From the NCBI RefSeq assembly GCF_001811505.1, contig NZ_KV804969.1, positions 1 through 64,000 of the forward strand: DNA of 64,000 bases, read 5' to 3'. Under the pieces are notes generated by a model. The model was not told the DNA's origin and did not search any database. It was given only the letters and a program-made list of their open reading frames with translations. A program made the translations under genes and the position numbers. This document shows, piece after piece, positions 59,571 to 64,000 of the stretch (position 1 is the first letter of the stretch; every line of letters starts with the position of its first letter). Source of the stretch: Streptococcus sp. HMSC034E03 (GTDB lineage Bacteria; Bacillota; Bacilli; Lactobacillales; Streptococcaceae).

Positions 59571-60482
59571 TTATTCAACACCTTTTCTCGTATTAGAAAG
59601 GATAAATTCTTTGTCGATTTCATCAATAATCAATTCTGTTCGAGTATTAAGTTTTTCATCAAATCTTTTATTCAATTCCTTTACAACGCTTATCTTAAAC
59701 TCATCACTTGATTTTTGTTTATAGTAATCAAATCCTCCAGAAGCCGCACTACAGCAACTCCCCCAATCTGAAAGATAGCCGATAATTTCAAAAACACTAT
59801 CATTGTATTTTTCAAATTTTTTAGTTGCAGAACTTTTTAGATAGCCTGAAATACAATTTACAAAAGAGTAGTAATACTTAGAGTCACGAAATGAATTGAA
59901 TTCTACACTATGAAAACTTGGATCGAGAATTCGTGCTGATCGCACATCTTTCATGGTCGGTTTTGTGGGCATTTTAATATCAGTCTGCAGATAAGCATAA
60001 TAGGTTTCCTTATCAAAGAAAGCTCCATCTACCGCTATCAAAGCACCGTACATGCCATCTTCATACTGAAACACCATCACAGCGCCGTTCCTATATTTGC
60101 TTTTTACAGGAACAGGCGGAGCAATTCTCTTTTTGGGCTTTTCTTTTTTTACACTTATCTTTTCTAAAAACTTTTCTAGATTTTCACTTCTTTGTTCTAA
60201 AAATTCACTATCTGCACCCAATTCTTGGGCAAGTTCTAAATCCTCTTTGTTGAGAATGATTTCTTTAATTTCAAGCAAGAATTCATCATCTAATTGCCCA
60301 ACTTCCCATAAACAGTGTGCTAAGGCGAACAAGACATCATACATATCGTCATCGTATAAATCCGACGTCAAGTCATTTTTAATTGTATTTGCATCTTCTC
60401 CTTGATTGTATCTCTCGAAGAATTCTTCTTTAATATCTAAGGAGGTGTCATTTCCAAAAATCGTTGCATCCCATGTTCCCAT
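59571..60482 (-). CDS. DUF4259-containing protein, possible immunity or accessory protein
   Basis: This 303-residue protein starts with the DUF4259 signature (MGTWDATIFGNDTSLDIKEEF). The second half (from about residue 125, NGAVMVFQYEDGMYGALIAVD) is a separate domain I do not recognise, with a double cysteine (GSCCSAASGG) near residue 248. DUF4259 proteins occur near polymorphic toxin and immunity genes, but nothing toxin-like is adjacent. It is AT-rich relative to its housekeeping neighbours, suggesting acquisition. Confidence 0.75.
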   Translation of the reverse strand: MGTWDATIFGNDTSLDIKEEFFERYNQGEDANTIKNDLTSDLYDDDMYDVLFALAHCLWEVGQLDDEFLLEIKEIILNKEDLELAQELGADSEFLEQRSENLEKFLEKISVKKEKPKKRIAPPVPVKSKYRNGAVMVFQYEDGMYGALIAVDGAFFDKETYYAYLQTDIKMPTKPTMKDVRSARILDPSFHSVEFNSFRDSKYYYSFVNCISGYLKSSATKKFEKYNDSVFEIIGYLSDWGSCCSAASGGFDYYKQKSSDEFKISVVKELNKRFDEKLNTRTELIIDEIDKEFILSNTRKGVE

Positions 60483-60521
60483 AATTTTATGCTCCTTTTA
60501 TTTAATTTTATTTTGGAATCT

Positions 60522-61214
60522 TTAAAGTTTCCCCAAACAATTCAGCATATCTTTATAAGAATGAACCTCGTATGTTGGATGCAGTTGTGTTGTATTTTCT
60601 AAATGTTGAGGATTGTACCAGACAGTATCAATTCCTGCATTTTGCCCCCCCTGAATATCAGCCGACAAAGAATCACCGATCATAAGGGTCTGATTTTTAT
60701 CAAAATTAGGGATACTAGCTCCAATTTTTTCATAAAATTCAGCATCTGGTTTTTGGGTATGGAGCTGTTCTGATATGAAAATTTCCTTGAAATATGGTGC
60801 GATACCAGATTGCTTCAAACGACCTGTCTGAATATAGGTGATTCCATTTGTCGCAGCATAGAGCTCATAGCCCTGACTTATCAATTTTCTTAATAAATCT
60901 TCGACACCTGAGAAAGTCTGACCTTGTTTAGATAGGAAAAGCTGATAGCGCTCTGCTAAGTAGGAACCATCTTTTTCAATGCCAAAGTGAGCAAACAGTT
61001 TTGCAAAACGTGTATTGATCAATTCTGATTTTGTAATCTTTTTCTGTTCCAAATCCTTCCAAAGTGATTTGTTCATAGGTACATAATAATCTTTGTAAGC
61101 TTGGATATCCTCTACTCCTTCTTCTTCTAAGAGTTGAGTCAGAGCTATATCCTCGGCAGCATCAAAATCGAGTAGTGTGTGATCGAGGTCGAAGAGTAGA
61201 AATTTGTATTTCAA
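60522..61214 (-). CDS. yjjG: HAD hydrolase, YjjG-type nucleotidase
   Basis: This 230-residue HAD phosphatase has motif I LLFDLDHTLLDFD, motif II LYAATNGITYIQTGRL, conserved lysine in QLHTQKPDAEFY and motif IV MIGDSLSADIQGG. The helical cap and length match the YjjG/YfnB family, which dephosphorylates (d)UMP, dTMP and noncanonical pyrimidine nucleotides. Symbol by family only. Confidence 0.85.
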   Translation of the reverse strand: MKYKFLLFDLDHTLLDFDAAEDIALTQLLEEEGVEDIQAYKDYYVPMNKSLWKDLEQKKITKSELINTRFAKLFAHFGIEKDGSYLAERYQLFLSKQGQTFSGVEDLLRKLISQGYELYAATNGITYIQTGRLKQSGIAPYFKEIFISEQLHTQKPDAEFYEKIGASIPNFDKNQTLMIGDSLSADIQGGQNAGIDTVWYNPQHLENTTQLHPTYEVHSYKDMLNCLGKL

Positions 61215-61276
61215 TCTATAAAATCCTTTCTGTATTTGGAAGATAAAGAAATTGAACTCCTAAACCTTAGAGCTAA

Positions 61277-61292
61277 CTAGCCAAAAAGCTAG
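61277..61292. other. Short hairpin in the pta-yjjG gap
   Basis: CTAGC and GCTAG pair around a CAAAAA loop. Role unknown. Confidence 0.3.
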
Positions 61293-61332
61293 GACAAAGC
61301 ATAAGAATCTCTTTAATCTTTCCTACTTGAAA

Positions 61333-61356
61333 AGCTCCTTTAACAGAAAAGGAGCT
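61333..61356 (-). terminator. Terminator of pta
   Basis: AGCTCCTT and AAGGAGCT pair over an 8-base loop, then T4 on the minus strand, 11 bases past the pta stop. Confidence 0.75.
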
Positions 61357-61366
61357 ATCTTTTATT

Positions 61367-62341
61367 TTATTGGTGTACAGCTTGGGCTGCTGTGATAAGA
61401 GTAAGTTTGAAGACGTCGTCTGAATTACATCCACGTGAAAGGTCATTAACTGGTTTGTTCAAACCTTGCAATACTGGACCAACCGCTGCAAAGCCACCGA
61501 GACGTTCTGCCATCTTGTAACCAATATTCCCTGCTTCAATACCTGGGAAGATAAAGACGTTTGCTTGTCCAGCAACCTTACTTCCTGGTGCTTTAAGAGC
61601 AGCTGTTTCTGGAACGAAGGCAGCATCGAATTGCAATTCCCCATCAATTTCAAGGTCAGGACGAAGATCATGAGCAATCTTAGTTGCTTCAACTACTTTA
61701 TCTACGCTTTCACCAAAACCAGAACCTTTAGTTGAATAGCTTAGCATTGCAATTTTTGGTTCGATACCGAACATCTTAGCTGTGATAGCAGAGTTAATCG
61801 CAATTTCTGCCAAAGCTTCAGCATCAGGATTGATATTGATGGCACAGTCACCAAATAGGTAACGCTCAGTGCCACGAACCATAAGGAAGGCACCTGAAGT
61901 ACGACTAACATTTGGACGTGTTTTAATGATTTGAAGGGCTGGACGAACAGTTGCCGCAGTAGAGTGAATAGCTCCCGAAACCATTCCATCGACCAAGCCC
62001 ATGTATACCAACATAACACCAAAATAGTTCACGTCTTTAACTAAGATTTCGCGAGCTTCTTCTTCAGTCATTTTTCCTTTACGACGTTCTACAAGTGATG
62101 CTACCATGTCTTCAAATTGAGGATAATGTGTAGGATCGATCACTTCATAACCATCCATGATTCCTTCGATTTCAAGATAGATTTTAATTTTATCAGGATT
62201 TCCAAGTAGGACAGGAATAACTTCTGTTTCTTTTACGATGCGTTTTGTTGCTTGAAGAATACGTGGTTCTTCACCTTCAGGCAAAACAATACGTGCATTT
62301 TTACCAACTAGGTTGGCTTTTAAATTTTCAAAAACTTCCAT
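61367..62341 (-). CDS. pta: Phosphate acetyltransferase
   Basis: Pta (324 residues) converts acetyl-CoA and phosphate to acetyl phosphate, which AckA uses to make ATP. Family segments include VLPEGEEPRILQA at the start, MVSGAIHSTAATVRPALQI, AMLSYSTKGSGFGESVDKV, GELQFDAAFVP and NVFIFPGIEAGNIGYKM. It is the short form without an N-terminal regulatory domain. It follows the RluA-family gene by 15 bases. Confidence 0.96.
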   Translation of the reverse strand: MEVFENLKANLVGKNARIVLPEGEEPRILQATKRIVKETEVIPVLLGNPDKIKIYLEIEGIMDGYEVIDPTHYPQFEDMVASLVERRKGKMTEEEAREILVKDVNYFGVMLVYMGLVDGMVSGAIHSTAATVRPALQIIKTRPNVSRTSGAFLMVRGTERYLFGDCAININPDAEALAEIAINSAITAKMFGIEPKIAMLSYSTKGSGFGESVDKVVEATKIAHDLRPDLEIDGELQFDAAFVPETAALKAPGSKVAGQANVFIFPGIEAGNIGYKMAERLGGFAAVGPVLQGLNKPVNDLSRGCNSDDVFKLTLITAAQAVHQ

Positions 62342-62356
62342 GAGTTTTTACTCCTT

Positions 62357-63256
62357 TTAAGATAAATTATTATTTGATAACTGAGTTATAAGATTCTTAA
62401 AATCATCCGGCAGTGGACTTTCCATCTCCAACTGCTCTTCAAGAAAAGGATGATAAAACGATAAGTAATGGCAATGCAGAGCTTGACGCTCTATGCCATG
62501 TTCAAGACTACCACCATAGAGGTCATCACCAAGCAAAGGGAAACCGATATGGGAGAAATGGACACGAATCTGGTGTGTCCTTCCTGTATGCAGTCGAATA
62601 TCAACTAGATAAATATTGCCATAAGACTCCACTATACGATAGGAAGTATGGGCATACTTACCACCTTTTGCAACTCGTCTAGTAATGATTGAATCTTCGT
62701 CACGGGCAATCGGTGCAATAATCTCACCTTGAGGTTCCAGAAAACCATCTCCTTTAACCAGAGCAAAATAGCGCTTTTCAATGGCTTTCTTTTGCAACTG
62801 TTTGTCTAGTCTAGCATGAGCATAACCATGTTTCGCAAAAAGCATCAAACCCGAAGTATCTCGATCTAGTCTGGTTACAATGTGAACCTGCTGATTTTCA
62901 TAGTTCTGTTTCACATAGTAGCCCTTGATAAAGTTAGCTATGGTATTAGAATGATTGACGCTCGGAATTGATGCCACACCAAAGGGTTTGTTTAAAATCA
63001 AGAAATGATCATCCTCAAACAGAATATCCAGTGGATAATCAATGGCTTCCAGTGTCTCGAAACCTTCCTCAGGAGGAATGTCGATGACAACCACATCTCC
63101 TATATCCAAGAGATAGGTTGCATTTTGTGGATGACCGTTTACGCGAATATCTCCACCTCGAAACTTGATTTTGGCTAGCAAACCTTTAGAGACTTCATGC
63201 TTTTTTAAAAAGGTCTTTACCTTGACGTGTTCGTCAGCAATGAACTCAAATCTCAT
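62357..63256 (-). CDS. Pseudouridine synthase, RluA family
   Basis: This 299-residue enzyme isomerises uridines in rRNA or tRNA. It has an S4-like N-terminal domain (residues 15-75, [20 protein letters not shown]) and a catalytic domain with the aspartate in [38 protein letters not shown] and LLGDDLYGG complete the RluA/RluD plan. It overlaps nadK by 4 bases, a conserved pairing in streptococci. The target uridine cannot be named. Confidence 0.93.
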   Translation of the reverse strand: MRFEFIADEHVKVKTFLKKHEVSKGLLAKIKFRGGDIRVNGHPQNATYLLDIGDVVVIDIPPEEGFETLEAIDYPLDILFEDDHFLILNKPFGVASIPSVNHSNTIANFIKGYYVKQNYENQQVHIVTRLDRDTSGLMLFAKHGYAHARLDKQLQKKAIEKRYFALVKGDGFLEPQGEIIAPIARDEDSIITRRVAKGGKYAHTSYRIVESYGNIYLVDIRLHTGRTHQIRVHFSHIGFPLLGDDLYGGSLEHGIERQALHCHYLSFYHPFLEEQLEMESPLPDDFKNLITQLSNNNLS

Positions 63257-64000
63257 TCATCCACCTCACCAATAAAGGCATCCTTGACACGATTCCAAAA
63301 ACTGGTATGACTTGGAGTTGCGACAAAGTGGATCTTGTGGTGATCAATCTGGTACTCTATTCGCTCAATATTACGGAAGGAATAAACACTATTGTCAACT
63401 GATATCGTATGATAGTCATTGCGAGTCGGTATCAACTCGATCTTATCCTTCTTAGGTACAATGATTGACGAACCGAGGGTTCGGTAAACACGATTGTTCA
63501 AACTGGCAATCTCCGTTAATTGTAGAGCTTCGATAGTGTGATGCAATACAGCCCCACCGAGAGATTTATTATAGGCGGTACTTCCAGTTGGTGTCGAGAC
63601 AGTCAAACCATCTCCCCGAAAGCGTTCAAACGGTACATGATTGATGACAACATCCGCTACCATGGTTCTGTCAGTTCTCCGAATGCTTGCTTCGTTCAAG
63701 GCACGGAAAATTTTCACTTCACCATTTTCCAGAAAAATCTTTACATTTAAAAGCGGGTATGATACTCGAGCTCCACTGTCTAAGAGCAAATTAGTAACCA
63801 GTTGATCTAGTTCGAAATCACGATAGTCCGTATAAAATCCCAGGTGTCCCGTATGAACTCCCACAAAGCGAACCTTATCCAGCTGGTCTTCATACTTGTG
63901 AAAGGCAGACAAGAGCATGCCATCTCCACCAATGGAAATCACAATATCTGGATTTTTGTCGTTTAATATAAAGTTATTTTTCCTGAGTCGATCTTTTAAC
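63253..64000 (-). CDS. nadK: NAD kinase (partial; start lies beyond the window)
   Basis: NAD kinase makes NADP from NAD. The reading frame is open to the window edge, so roughly 24 N-terminal residues are missing, judged from the usual streptococcal length of about 272. GGDG in [16 protein letters not shown] binds the phosphates, and [16 protein letters not shown] is the second signature. The gene is translationally coupled to the RluA-family gene through ATGA. Confidence 0.96.
   Translation of the reverse strand, partial: LKDRLRKNNFILNDKNPDIVISIGGDGMLLSAFHKYEDQLDKVRFVGVHTGHLGFYTDYRDFELDQLVTNLLLDSGARVSYPLLNVKIFLENGEVKIFRALNEASIRRTDRTMVADVVINHVPFERFRGDGLTVSTPTGSTAYNKSLGGAVLHHTIEALQLTEIASLNNRVYRTLGSSIIVPKKDKIELIPTRNDYHTISVDNSVYSFRNIERIEYQIDHHKIHFVATPSHTSFWNRVKDAFIGEVDE

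Overview
The window is a low-GC Gram-positive chromosome segment from a mitis-group Streptococcus (S. mitis, S. oralis, S. infantis or a close relative of S. pneumoniae). The evidence is an IS1381 copy, a BOX element, a choline-binding LytB-like murein hydrolase, MacP, the streptococcal XerS/dif pair and RexAB. Exact species cannot be fixed by eye.

Layout. 1-2.1 kb: the 3' end of an LPXTG surface protein, then insertion-sequence debris (a gutted IS66-family element and a nearly intact IS1381 with a nonsense codon). 2.3-6.8 kb: a LacR-type DeoR repressor and the class Ib ribonucleotide reductase genes nrdF, nrdE and nrdH on the minus strand. Three NrdR-box-like sites lie between nrdH and the divergent ptsH. 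7.1-9.1 kb: ptsH-ptsI, with ptsI broken by a one-base deletion. 9.3-18.4 kb: housekeeping genes: udk, a CoaB/CoaC/ECF pantothenate group, fhs, lysS, a phosphatase, YbaK, a DUF368 (PopT-like) protein and a GH25 muramidase. 18.5-24.1 kb: glmU-nudix-macP-mtnN and pcrA. 24.1-30.2 kb: a broken small gene, a SemiSWEET, a two-component system convergent with an ABC transporter whose leader holds a BOX element, a Cof hydrolase and a CPBP protease. 30.3-38.4 kb: rexB-rexA and an unknown protein with a Cys cluster. 38.6-44.3 kb: an accessory stretch with a YkgJ-type protein, a GT2-GtrA / phosphodiester glycosidase / membrane protein trio, the LytB-like protein and a dead immunity-like gene. 44.4-47.6 kb: rbgA, rnhB and a CLC transporter.

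At 47.9 kb sits a dif-like site beside xerS. Genes from 29.5 to 49.1 kb run rightwards and genes from 49.1 to 64 kb run leftwards, so they converge here as expected for the replication terminus. Beyond it are lplA and a pyruvate (or acetoin) dehydrogenase cluster whose lipoyl domain is on E3 rather than E2. These are followed by a MATE pump, pyrC, mutX, ung, a DUF4259 protein, a HAD phosphatase, pta, an RluA-family synthase and a partial nadK.

Most of the window is conserved streptococcal backbone. The best leads are the ptsI frameshift, the dif/xerS promoter overlap, the three NrdR-like boxes, the GT2-GtrA trio, the rexAB-linked Cys protein, and an 18-bp palindrome found four times near gene ends. 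I found no CRISPR array, tRNA or rRNA.
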